Source: JANMMJ01 sp964543235 (GTDB lineage: Bacteria > Pseudomonadota > Alphaproteobacteria > Rhizobiales > Aestuariivirgaceae). Taken from it: DNA of 64,000 nt. The translations under genes and the position numbers were made by a program. Below, piece by piece: positions 8,841 to 16,682 of this stretch. The notes under the pieces are model-generated. The model did no database searches. It was not told the DNA's origin and saw only the letters and a program-made list of their open reading frames with translations. Location of the stretch: positions 1-64,000 of the forward strand of contig CAZIXE010000004.1 of the NCBI GenBank assembly GCA_964543235.1, read 5' to 3'. Position 1 is the stretch's first letter. The number at the start of each line of letters is the position of its first letter.

Positions 8841-9995
8841 ATGCAAAGCTTTGTCCTCAGCCGCATCCCCGAAATCTGCTTCGGGCCGGGCCGCCTGGCC
8901 GATCTGCCTTCCAGGCTGGACGCACTGGCCGGCAAGGCGGCGGGTGTAATGGTCGTGGCTGATCCGGCCCTTGCCCCCCTGGGCATCACCGGACGGGCGC
9001 TCGACCTGCTGAAGGCCGCGGGTCACAAGCCAAGTCTCTATGACGGCTTCCAGGGTGAACCCAAAGCCAGCGACATCGATGCGGCAGCTGCCATCGCACG
9101 TAGTGCCGGCATTACTGCCGTCGTTGGCCTGGGTGGTGGCTCGGCGCTCGATACTGCAAAAATGGTGGCCTGTTGCGCCGCCTCCGGCCTGGATGCCGAA
9201 GCCTATGAGCTGTGCAAGACCCCCCTGCCCAGGGATCGCCTGCCGGTCATCGCCGTCCCGACCACCGCCGGCACGGGGTCGGAGGTCACGCGCGTGTCGG
9301 TTTTCGCCAACAGCGTGCGGCAGAAGGTCTGGGCCTGGGGCGAGGAACTCAAGCCCGACGTGGCGATCCTCGATCCCGAACTGACCGTGGCGGTGCCGGC
9401 TGCTGTCACCGCCGCGACCGGTCTCGATGCACTCGTGCATGCCATCGAAGCCTACACCAACCGGCATCGCACCGATGGCAATGACTTCTACTGCCACAAG
9501 GCGATCACGCTCATTGCCGCCAATCTCGAACGCGCCGTGCAGAACCCTGGAGATCTTGATGCCCGCGGCGCCATGTTGCTAGGCTCCTGCTATGCTGGCA
9601 TCGGTATCGACAATTGCGGCACGGCCTTGGCCCATAACATTTCACATGCCATGGCGGATCTCGCTGTCATTGCCCATGGCCGTGCCACCGGTCTCGCCAT
9701 GCTGGCGACCATCGACTGGGTCGCCGAGGGTAATCCTCAAGGTTTCGCAAGAGTCGCCGCAGCCATGGGCGAGGAGCCCCATGCGGCCAATGCCGTGCGG
9801 GCCTATGACCGGCTTGTCCGCGCCACCGGCATCAAGATCTCGCTGGCCGGCGAGGGCTTTGACCTTGACCATCCTGAGCGTCTGGCGGAGCGCATGGCGG
9901 CACCGGCCAACAACCCGATGCGCAAGTCGACGGTCCGCTATCCTGCGGATCAGGATCTGCTCGATCTGGCACGCCGCGTCTATGCTTTGCACTGA
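8841..9995 (+). CDS. iron-containing alcohol dehydrogenase
   Basis: NAD(P)-dependent group III alcohol dehydrogenase, 384 residues (normal length). The nucleotide motif GGGSALDTAK (98-107) and the metal ligands Asp196, His200, His265 and His279 (H-x13-H spacing) are present. It heads a run with two DMSP-lyase-type cupins starting 18 bases later. DddB of the DMSP pathway, which oxidises 3-hydroxypropionate, belongs to this superfamily, so a DddB-like role is possible, but many substrates occur in the family. Site B lies about 60 bases upstream of the start. Confidence 0.87.
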   Translation: MQSFVLSRIPEICFGPGRLADLPSRLDALAGKAAGVMVVADPALAPLGITGRALDLLKAAGHKPSLYDGFQGEPKASDIDAAAAIARSAGITAVVGLGGGSALDTAKMVACCAASGLDAEAYELCKTPLPRDRLPVIAVPTTAGTGSEVTRVSVFANSVRQKVWAWGEELKPDVAILDPELTVAVPAAVTAATGLDALVHAIEAYTNRHRTDGNDFYCHKAITLIAANLERAVQNPGDLDARGAMLLGSCYAGIGIDNCGTALAHNISHAMADLAVIAHGRATGLAMLATIDWVAEGNPQGFARVAAAMGEEPHAANAVRAYDRLVRATGIKISLAGEGFDLDHPERLAERMAAPANNPMRKSTVRYPADQDLLDLARRVYALH

Positions 9996-10013
9996 GACTG
10001 ATGACGGCACGTG

Positions 10014-10649
10014 ATGGGAGTCGGTCATGCCATCCGCTCTCTTGTTCTGGAGTGCGACCGCCACCTCGCGGCCATGGGGCACCCGCAGATCGGGACCATC
10101 CGGGATGGCATCGCCCGCTGGGGCGCGGGCCCGGTCAATAGCTTGTCGCCCGCTCCCGATCCTCCCTGTGGCGGGCTCGATGTGGCGCTGGCGGCAATTG
10201 CCGGCGCCGATGAGCTCCGCCAGGCAATCCGCACCGCCGCACCCTTTCTTCGCTGGGTGACCTACGATGCTTATCCCCGATCGGAGATCGGCGAGGCATT
10301 TGCGAGCCGCCATGCCTTTGCCAGTCTCATCGGCAGCGCGGGCCATATTCATGCCGTGGACTGGGAACTGGGGCTGTTCCTCATCAGCCCGGCTACCCTC
10401 TACCGCGATCACCAGCATGCCGCCCCCGAACTCTATGTGCCGCTGACGGGGCCGCACCGCTGGCGCTTCGGCACCGGGTCGCCGTGGCAGGAACTGCCTG
10501 CCCATGTACCGGTCTGGAACGAACCCTGGGCCGTGCACGCGACTCTGACTGGCACCGATCCTTTCCTCTGTCTGTTCGCCTGGACACGCGATATTGACCT
10601 TCCCGCCAAAGTCGTTCACGCAGCGGACTGGGACAGTTGCGAGGCATAA
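10014..10649 (+). CDS. DMSP lyase-family cupin (DddQ/DddL-like), copy 1
   Basis: A 211-residue cupin. The core Y130-x2-H133-x-H135-x3-E139-x-Y141, with a later His175 (34 residues on), reproduces the metal-site and catalytic pattern I recall for DddQ (Tyr120, His123, His125, Glu129, Tyr131, His163). That family cleaves dimethylsulfoniopropionate to acrylate and dimethyl sulfide. A GTG three bases earlier (10011) is an alternative start; the ribosome site is weak for both. It lies 18 bases after the iron-type dehydrogenase and 4 before a second cupin. Substrate is not provable from sequence, and in this amine-rich locus another onium compound is possible. Confidence 0.72.
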   Translation: MGVGHAIRSLVLECDRHLAAMGHPQIGTIRDGIARWGAGPVNSLSPAPDPPCGGLDVALAAIAGADELRQAIRTAAPFLRWVTYDAYPRSEIGEAFASRHAFASLIGSAGHIHAVDWELGLFLISPATLYRDHQHAAPELYVPLTGPHRWRFGTGSPWQELPAHVPVWNEPWAVHATLTGTDPFLCLFAWTRDIDLPAKVVHAADWDSCEA

Positions 10650-10653
10650 GGGC

Positions 10654-11277
10654 GTGCAGGACGACACCGCCGATGGAGCGCTTTGGCTGCTGGCGGCCAT
10701 TCAACAGGGACTGGCTGCCCAAACCGGCGAGGGCGTTGCCCGCGTGCTTGCCAGGCTTGGCGAACAGGGCGCAGCGCGGCTGACCTTTGCACCGCCGCCG
10801 CCTCGCGCACAGCCCGCCTGTCGGCACTTGCCGCAGGCCATCGCCGAGACTGCCATGCTCAACGCCGATCTTGCCGCAGCCCTGGCTGCCGTCGAGGATC
10901 GGCTTTGCTGGCAGCGGACCGAAGGTTATTCTGACGCCCTGCTTGGTGACGGATTCATGGCCAACTATGCCCATTGCCAGATCGTGGGCCCGTCCGGGTT
11001 CTTTCCGGGAAACGACTTTCTCCTCGGTCTGCTGCTGCTGGGACCGGGCCTCCACTATCGCGACCATTACCATCCGGCGCCGGAACTCTACTGGGCCCTG
11101 ACCGGGCCAAGCGAATGGAAGCGGGGCGCCGGCGGGTTTTCCCTGCGCGAGGCGGGTGACACCATCTGGCATCGGCCCTTCGTCGTCCATTCCACCATAA
11201 CCTTGCAGACACCCTTGCTCGCCGTCTGGTGCTGGACTGAAGACACCGCGGTTGCGGCGCAGCTGTGCAGCCGTTGA
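10654..11277 (+). CDS. DMSP lyase-family cupin (DddQ/DddL-like), copy 2
   Basis: Second cupin of 207 residues from a GTG start placed 4 bases after the stop of copy 1. An ATG at 10594 in the same frame would add 20 residues but overlap copy 1 by 56 bases. The same active-site pattern is intact: Y135-x2-H138-x-H140-x3-E144-x-Y146 and His179. The two copies share the YRDH-x-H-x-APELY core but diverge elsewhere, especially in the N-terminal helical half, so this is an old duplication or two acquisitions rather than a recent copy. It may form a complex with copy 1 or have a different substrate. Confidence 0.7.
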   Translation: MQDDTADGALWLLAAIQQGLAAQTGEGVARVLARLGEQGAARLTFAPPPPRAQPACRHLPQAIAETAMLNADLAAALAAVEDRLCWQRTEGYSDALLGDGFMANYAHCQIVGPSGFFPGNDFLLGLLLLGPGLHYRDHYHPAPELYWALTGPSEWKRGAGGFSLREAGDTIWHRPFVVHSTITLQTPLLAVWCWTEDTAVAAQLCSR

Positions 11278-11282
11278 TAGAC

Positions 11283-12083
11283 ATGCGTTACCTCCTCCTT
11301 GCCCCCCTGGCTGCCTATGCCGCGATCGTTTGTGCCATGTATCTGATGCAGCGCGGCCTGCTCTATCACCCCGAGAACAAGGGCCTTACACCCGCTCTTG
11401 CGGGGCTCGTCGGCGTGACACAGCATCAGCTGGCGACACCCGATGGCGAACGGATCGTGGTCTGGTATGCGCCGGCACCACACGGCTCGCCGGTGATCCT
11501 GTATTTCCACGGCAATGCCGGGGAGATCGGTGATCGTCACGAGCGCTTCCGCTACTATCAATCGGCAGGATTCGGCGCTTGTTTCGTCTCGTACCGCGGG
11601 TTCGGCGGTTCGACCGGTGCACCCTCGGAAACGGGAACGCTGATCGATGCTGAAACGGCCTATCAGTGGTTGCTGGGTCAGGGCGTGGCTGCCAGCCGGA
11701 TCGCCATCGTCGGCGAGTCGCTCGGCACCGGCGTGGCCGTCCAACTCGCCGCCCGGCACGAGGTCGGCGCCGTTGCACTGGAAGCCCCGTTCACCTCGAC
11801 GGCGGATGTCGCGGCCCGGGTCTATTGGTGGCTCCCGGTCCACTGGCTCATGAAGGACCAGTATCGCTCCATCGACCACATTGGCCAGGTGCGCGCCCCG
11901 CTGCTGCTCGTGCATGGCGAGGCCGACGGGCTTGTCCCCGTCTCGTTCGGCAAGCGCCTCTTCGCCGCTGCCCTGGCGCCCAAGGAACTGCATCTTGTGG
12001 CCGATGGCAGCCACGACGCCATTCACGACGAGACGACCTGGGCGCGGGAAGTTGACTTCTTCTCGCGCCAGCTCCGTCCATGA
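11283..12083 (+). CDS. alpha/beta hydrolase (Bem46/ABHD13-like), membrane-anchored
   Basis: A 266-residue serine hydrolase with an N-terminal hydrophobic segment (about 2-22) that probably anchors it. The oxyanion motif YFHGNAG, nucleophile elbow GESLGTG, acid in HGEADGLVP and the catalytic His in GSHDAIHD are in the usual order. The ATG at 11283 is 5 bases after the stop of cupin copy 2; an in-frame GTG at 11265 overlaps that gene. It is the last gene of the operon and is followed directly by a GC-rich hairpin. Substrate unknown; an esterase or thioesterase role is only a guess. Confidence 0.82.
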   Translation: MRYLLLAPLAAYAAIVCAMYLMQRGLLYHPENKGLTPALAGLVGVTQHQLATPDGERIVVWYAPAPHGSPVILYFHGNAGEIGDRHERFRYYQSAGFGACFVSYRGFGGSTGAPSETGTLIDAETAYQWLLGQGVAASRIAIVGESLGTGVAVQLAARHEVGAVALEAPFTSTADVAARVYWWLPVHWLMKDQYRSIDHIGQVRAPLLLVHGEADGLVPVSFGKRLFAAALAPKELHLVADGSHDAIHDETTWAREVDFFSRQLRP

Positions 12084-12087
12084 CAAA

Positions 12088-12110
12088 CCCCCGCGGCAAC
12101 GCCGCGGGGG
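12088..12110. terminator. hairpin terminator between convergent genes
   Basis: CCCCCGCGGC, loop AAC, GCCGCGGGGG: a perfect 10-bp stem placed 4 bases after the hydrolase stop and 25 bases beyond the stop of the minus-strand binding-protein gene. Read on the minus strand it is followed by TTTG, a short T-run, so it may serve both sides. Confidence 0.7.
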
Positions 12111-12135
12111 CTGAACCGGCGCAAGCCTGAAGCAA

Positions 12136-13806
12136 TCAGGCCGGCGAAATCGCCAGCGTCTCGCCGAAGATGTAGAGCGTCGGATGCACCTGGAAGCCTT
12201 TGACGCGCTTGTCATAGGCGGCATAGACCGACCGCCACAGCGGCTGGGTGATCGGTCCGTCTTCCTGCATGATCTTCTCGAGTTCGCCGATGATTTCGCG
12301 CCGTGCATCGACATCGAGAGTGCCTTCCGCCTTGGTCAGCAGCTCGTCGAACTTGGCGTTCGAATAGGCTGACTCGTTCCACGGTACGCCGGTCCGATAG
12401 GCAAGCGCCAGCACCATGAAGCCCAGCGGGCGGTGTGTCCATTCGGTGAAGCCGAACGGCACCTTGTCCCACACTTCCCAGAACTTGTTGGACGGCATCA
12501 CGTTGATCTTGGCGCGAATGCCGGCAGCCTTCCACTGTTCGGCCATGGCCTCCACTGCCGCCTGCTCCCATGACGGATCTGGCTTGCAGGCGATTTCGAC
12601 GTCGATACCGTCTGGGAAGCCGGCCTCGGCGAGCAGCTTCTTGGCCTCCTCGATCTTGTAGCCCATCGGATCGAGCTTCTTGTAATCCGGATGGACGCTG
12701 CAGACGTGGTGATGCTCGGCCGCCTGACCGACGCCCTTATGGGCAATCTGCAGGGTTTTGTCCGGATCAGTTGCAAGCCTTACCGCCTTGCGGACCAGCG
12801 GGTTATCGAAGGGCTTTTGATCGAGCCGCATGCGCGCAACCGCCGTCTGGGCAGTGACCGCTTCGTGGATGTCGACGTGCGGCATTCCCTTGTACAGGTC
12901 GAACTGCTCGATATTGCCCTGATAAATACCGTCCACCTGCTTTGATGCCAGGGCGGCCGCCACCGCGGCGGGGTTGTCGCCGAGATCGATGAAATGCAGT
13001 TCATCGACATATCCGGGAGAGTCCGGACGCCGCTTCAGCACCGCCTTGCGGCCCACTTCAAGTTCGACCAGCTCAAACGATTCTGTCCCGTTCGAACCCA
13101 CACCATAGGCGCCGTTCTCTTCCGGGTCGAGCATGAGGAACGGATAGTGGAACAGATGTTCCGGCACCGCCACCTGTGCTTCCTTAAGATTTAGCACAAG
13201 CGTCTTGGCATCCTTCACTTCGATGGCATTGGCATCCCAGAGTTCGGTGGTCATGACCGGATTGCCGGCATCGTCCTTGGTGCCGGTGTCGACATCCTTC
13301 AGCATGTAGCCTTTCATCAGCCCGACAACCGAGGAGCCAACCTTGGGATCAAGGCAGTGCTTGATGTTCCATGCCGCGTGCTCGGCGGTGAAGGCGCCGC
13401 CCTTGTGCCACTTGGCATCGGCAATCGTAAGCGTCCAGGTCTTGAGGTCTTCCGAAGCCTCCCATTTGGAGCACAGATGCGGCCGCGTTACATTGTCCAC
13501 GCCGGTACGGGTGAGGTACCCGACCGTCTGGCGCACGATGTTGGAGTCATAGACCCACGAAAAGGTATGCGGGTTCTCGACCTTGGGAATGCGCTGGGCG
13601 ATCTTGATGATCCCGCCCATCGGCATGTCCTGCGCCCTGGCCTGCGGCACGAAATCTTCGCCGGTGATCTTGCCGGCCCACATATAGGCGGTGGGAACTG
13701 CCATGCCCAGCAGGGCGGCGTAGCGCACGAATTCACGGCGGTCGATCTTCTTGTCCGCAAGCTGCTGCTTCAGTGTGCCGATCAGTTTGTGTTCTTTGTC
13801 AGACAT
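12136..13806 (-). CDS. ABC transporter substrate-binding protein, family 5 (oligopeptide/nickel type)
   Basis: A 556-residue extracytoplasmic solute-binding protein of the DppA/OppA class. The N-terminus (residues about 25-50) carries a twin Arg in DRREFVRYAALLGM, suggesting Tat export. Family 5 features include the domain-I start VENPHTFSWVYDSNIVRQTVGYLTRTG and the C-terminal GFTEWTHRPLG region. I chose the ATG at 13806 because a GGGAGGA site lies 10 bases upstream; the longer reading adds 24 unlikely residues. No permease adjoins it. The nearest matching permeases and fused ATPase are at 22600-26687 on the same strand and could be its partners. Site C lies about 200 bases upstream. Confidence 0.88.
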   Translation of the reverse strand: MSDKEHKLIGTLKQQLADKKIDRREFVRYAALLGMAVPTAYMWAGKITGEDFVPQARAQDMPMGGIIKIAQRIPKVENPHTFSWVYDSNIVRQTVGYLTRTGVDNVTRPHLCSKWEASEDLKTWTLTIADAKWHKGGAFTAEHAAWNIKHCLDPKVGSSVVGLMKGYMLKDVDTGTKDDAGNPVMTTELWDANAIEVKDAKTLVLNLKEAQVAVPEHLFHYPFLMLDPEENGAYGVGSNGTESFELVELEVGRKAVLKRRPDSPGYVDELHFIDLGDNPAAVAAALASKQVDGIYQGNIEQFDLYKGMPHVDIHEAVTAQTAVARMRLDQKPFDNPLVRKAVRLATDPDKTLQIAHKGVGQAAEHHHVCSVHPDYKKLDPMGYKIEEAKKLLAEAGFPDGIDVEIACKPDPSWEQAAVEAMAEQWKAAGIRAKINVMPSNKFWEVWDKVPFGFTEWTHRPLGFMVLALAYRTGVPWNESAYSNAKFDELLTKAEGTLDVDARREIIGELEKIMQEDGPITQPLWRSVYAAYDKRVKGFQVHPTLYIFGETLAISPA

Positions 13807-13863
13807 TAGTGAAGAATCCTCCCTGGAAACTTTCTTCATCATGGCGGCCCGTTGGCCACTGAC

Positions 13864-13888
13864 GAAACCGGCCTGCATGGCCGGTTTC
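13864..13888 (-). other. inverted repeat upstream of the binding-protein gene
   Basis: GAAACCGGCC, 5-base loop, GGCCGGTTTC: a perfect 10-bp stem 57 bases before the binding-protein start and downstream of the amidase stop. It could end the amidase transcript or form a leader hairpin on the binding-protein mRNA. There is no strong T-run after it. Confidence 0.45.
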
Positions 13889-14004
13889 GATCTGGCTGAG
13901 AGCGTATCACCACTCGCCCAAACTGCAAGTGCCAGCGGACGTTATTTGCCGCGGGCAAAGCGACTTGTACAAATCCGTCGCTTGCGGAACCTGAAGCGCC
14001 ATGG

Positions 14005-14020
14005 TGAGTAAAATTCACGC
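14005..14020. promoter_or_regulatory. candidate LysR operator, site C
   Basis: TGAGTAAAATTCACGC shares TGAGT and TCACGC with site B and keeps T-N11-A form. It lies between the amidase stop and the binding-protein start. It is the weakest of the three matches in the central bases. Confidence 0.4.
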
Positions 14021-14056
14021 CAACTCCGGTCCCCGCGTCCCTGCCTGGCCTAATTT

Positions 14057-15514
14057 TCAGCGGTAGCCCGGCGGCGGCTCGAAGCTGTAGTATTCGCGTT
14101 CTATGAGTTGCGCAAAACGGATCGCTGTGAAGTCGGCAAACTGCCGTGCAATGATTTGTATGCCGCCGGGTAATCCTTGGGAGGTGAGCCCGATGGGCGC
14201 CACCGTCGATGGCAGGTAGTACCCGCATGAATAACCGGCCCAGAACAGCTGGTCGGTGGTGGGAACCCTCTTGCCGTTCACCTCGATCGTCCGTTCGTGC
14301 CGCTCGCCCTCATGGTCGTGCACAAAGGCGGCCGACGCCGCGGTAGGACACAGCAGCACGTCCCACTCCTCGAAGAAACGGTTCCACAACTGCCGCATCT
14401 GGTGGCGCCGGTTGTTGTACATGAGCCAGTTTCGGTGCGGCAGGACGTAGGCGCGCAGCATGTTGGCGAAATAGCTGTCGTCGTCCGCGGCGAAGCCCGA
14501 TACCCTCGCCGCATTGGCCAGGAATTCCTCGTCTGTTTGCCGCCGGCTGGTCGCCGATCGCAGCAGCGCGATATAGACATCGAACGCTTCTTTGGTGCTG
14601 AAGGCCGGCCGCGCCTCGAAGGAAATCTTCGCCACGCGCGGCGCGAGGTACTGGCCGAGCCGTCCGATCAGGTCCTGCAACGGCAGGTCGACCTCGCTTT
14701 GCGGATCCGTGATCATGACCGCCACGCGGAAATCCTTGAATTCCCGCAAGGTCGAAGCCGGCAGGCGCAGCGACCACGCCTCGGCCTCGACCCCGTCAGG
14801 GCCCGCCAGCAGCTTCAGCATGGCTTCGAGGTCGCGCGCCGACCGGGCCATTGGTCCCGCACAGGAGATGTCGCTCGGATGCACGATCCCCGGCAGCGCA
14901 TGCCCCGCCATGGGGACAACGCCATAACTGGGCTTGTGGCCATAGACGCCGCAGTAATGTGCCGGATTGCGGATCGAGGCGCCTATATCCGACCCGACCT
15001 CAAGAGCACTCATGCCGGTAGCCAGCGCCACCGCCGATCCGCCCGACGACCCCCCCGGCGACCGCCGCACATCCCAGGGATTGTTCGTCGTGCCATAGAT
15101 GTCATTGAAACTCTGCCAGTCGGCAAGCATGAAGGGCACATTGGTCTTGCCGTACAGGATTGCGCCGGCGTCGGTGAGGCGCTTCAGGGCTACCGCATCC
15201 CTGCCGGCGATATTGTCTCTGAAGCGCGGCGCGCCCCAGGTCGAAGGCGTACCTGTCCAATCAAAGCTCTCCTTGATGGTCATCGGCACGCCATCGAAAA
15301 TGCCGAGCGGCTCCCCGTGCTTCAACCGCCGGTCGGCCGCCGCCGCGGCCTTCTTCGCGCGATCGAGGTCGGCATAGATGATTGCATTGAGGGCCGGATT
15401 ATGCCGCGCCATCTGCTCGCTGCAGGCGGCAAGCAGATCCTGAGCCGAAATCTTGCGGCCGCGTAGCAGCCGTGCCAGTTCCGTGGCCGGCTTGAAGCAC
15501 AGTGGAAACGCCAT
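14057..15514 (-). CDS. amidase signature-family hydrolase
   Basis: A 485-residue amidase. The Ser-cisSer-Lys triad is readable: Lys in MTIKESFDW, the glycine/serine motif SPGGSSGGSAVALATG, and Ser in GSDIGASIRNPAHYCG. No signal peptide is visible, so it should be cytoplasmic. Family members hydrolyse amides, allophanate, carbamoyl or glutamyl-tRNA substrates; the length and lack of gatB/gatC neighbours argue against GatA. It is upstream of, and on the same strand as, the binding protein, separated by 250 bases. A link to peptide or amide uptake is inferred. Confidence 0.88.
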   Translation of the reverse strand: MAFPLCFKPATELARLLRGRKISAQDLLAACSEQMARHNPALNAIIYADLDRAKKAAAAADRRLKHGEPLGIFDGVPMTIKESFDWTGTPSTWGAPRFRDNIAGRDAVALKRLTDAGAILYGKTNVPFMLADWQSFNDIYGTTNNPWDVRRSPGGSSGGSAVALATGMSALEVGSDIGASIRNPAHYCGVYGHKPSYGVVPMAGHALPGIVHPSDISCAGPMARSARDLEAMLKLLAGPDGVEAEAWSLRLPASTLREFKDFRVAVMITDPQSEVDLPLQDLIGRLGQYLAPRVAKISFEARPAFSTKEAFDVYIALLRSATSRRQTDEEFLANAARVSGFAADDDSYFANMLRAYVLPHRNWLMYNNRRHQMRQLWNRFFEEWDVLLCPTAASAAFVHDHEGERHERTIEVNGKRVPTTDQLFWAGYSCGYYLPSTVAPIGLTSQGLPGGIQIIARQFADFTAIRFAQLIEREYYSFEPPPGYR

Positions 15515-15651
15515 TCACAATCCCTCGCAACATTCCGCATGATAGCCAAATTGCGTGGTCGTCAAAACATCTGCAAGGAACGTGTCAATCGGTTCAGTTA
15601 TGCATCCGCTGCAGATGGTGCCGCCAGGTTGGCTCGTGCTAAGGGCCTTAC

Positions 15652-16584
15652 ATGCGCACTGTGGCTGATCGTGACCAGTTCCTGGGCTATGCCCTTGTTG
15701 CCTTGGGTGCAGCCATGTTTTCCTCGAAGGCCATCTTCGTCAAGCTTGCCTATGAGGAAGCGCCCGACGCCGCGAAGCTTCTCGCCTTGCGCATGATCGT
15801 GTCGCTGCCATTCTTTGCTGGTATCGGTGTCTTAGCCTACCGGCGGCGCGTATTGTCGAAGGCGCCGGCCCTGGCCGGCCGCGACGTGGCCGGCGCCCTG
15901 CTGGCCGGCCTGATCGGTTACTACGTCGCCATGGTTCTCGACTTCGAGGGCCTCGTCTACATCAATGCCAGTGTCGAACGCCTGGTTCTCTTCACCTATC
16001 CGATCTTCGTTATCCTCCTGGGCTGGGGCTTCTTTGGCGAAAAGCTCGATGCGAGGAGTCTTGCGGCCGCTTGTGTAACCTATGTCGGCCTTGCGACGGT
16101 GGTCTGGCAGGGACTTGCCGTAACCGGCTGGAAAACCGCCCTGGGTTCCGCCCTCGTGCTGGCATCGGCCATCAGCTTTGCCGTCTACCAGCTGATTGCC
16201 AAGGCCTACATTTCCCGCATGGGCCCCGCCATCTTCACCAGCATTGCCCTTTCAGGCGCCTCGGCGGCGTCTGTCGTCCACTACGCGGTGGTGAGTGGCG
16301 GCCTCAATCTGTCGGCCTCCGCCCGCTTCTGGGCGCTTGCGGCGGCGACCGGCTTGCTCGCAACAGTCCTGCCGAATTTCATTCTGAATGCCGGCATGGC
16401 CCACATTGGCGCCCAGTCGACGGCGATGATTTCGACACTTTCGCCCCTCATCACCATTGCCCTTGCCGTGGCAGTCCTGGGCGAGGTTTTCACCTTCATC
16501 GATGCATTGGGAGCCGTTCTGGTGATCGGCGGCATCGGCCTTCAAACCTGGTATGACATGCGTGCCACGCCATCCCCGCGCTGA
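15652..16584 (+). CDS. DMT-family transporter (two EamA domains)
   Basis: A 310-residue inner-membrane protein with about ten hydrophobic segments arranged as two EamA repeats (roughly residues 8-140 and 155-300). The second repeat ends in the usual LGEVFTFIDALGAVLVIGGI pattern. Members export amino acids, metabolites or drugs; no substrate can be assigned. It is divergent from the amidase across a 137-base gap in which I saw no clear regulatory motif. Confidence 0.88.
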   Translation: MRTVADRDQFLGYALVALGAAMFSSKAIFVKLAYEEAPDAAKLLALRMIVSLPFFAGIGVLAYRRRVLSKAPALAGRDVAGALLAGLIGYYVAMVLDFEGLVYINASVERLVLFTYPIFVILLGWGFFGEKLDARSLAAACVTYVGLATVVWQGLAVTGWKTALGSALVLASAISFAVYQLIAKAYISRMGPAIFTSIALSGASAASVVHYAVVSGGLNLSASARFWALAAATGLLATVLPNFILNAGMAHIGAQSTAMISTLSPLITIALAVAVLGEVFTFIDALGAVLVIGGIGLQTWYDMRATPSPR

Positions 16585-16682
16585 CCGGCCGGTTACAGCA
16601 GCAATCGTCCAGACCTGATGCCAGTTGCATGTGACAATGACTTCTGCCTAGCCTGATAACGCGGTGTCAGCGTATAGGGCAA

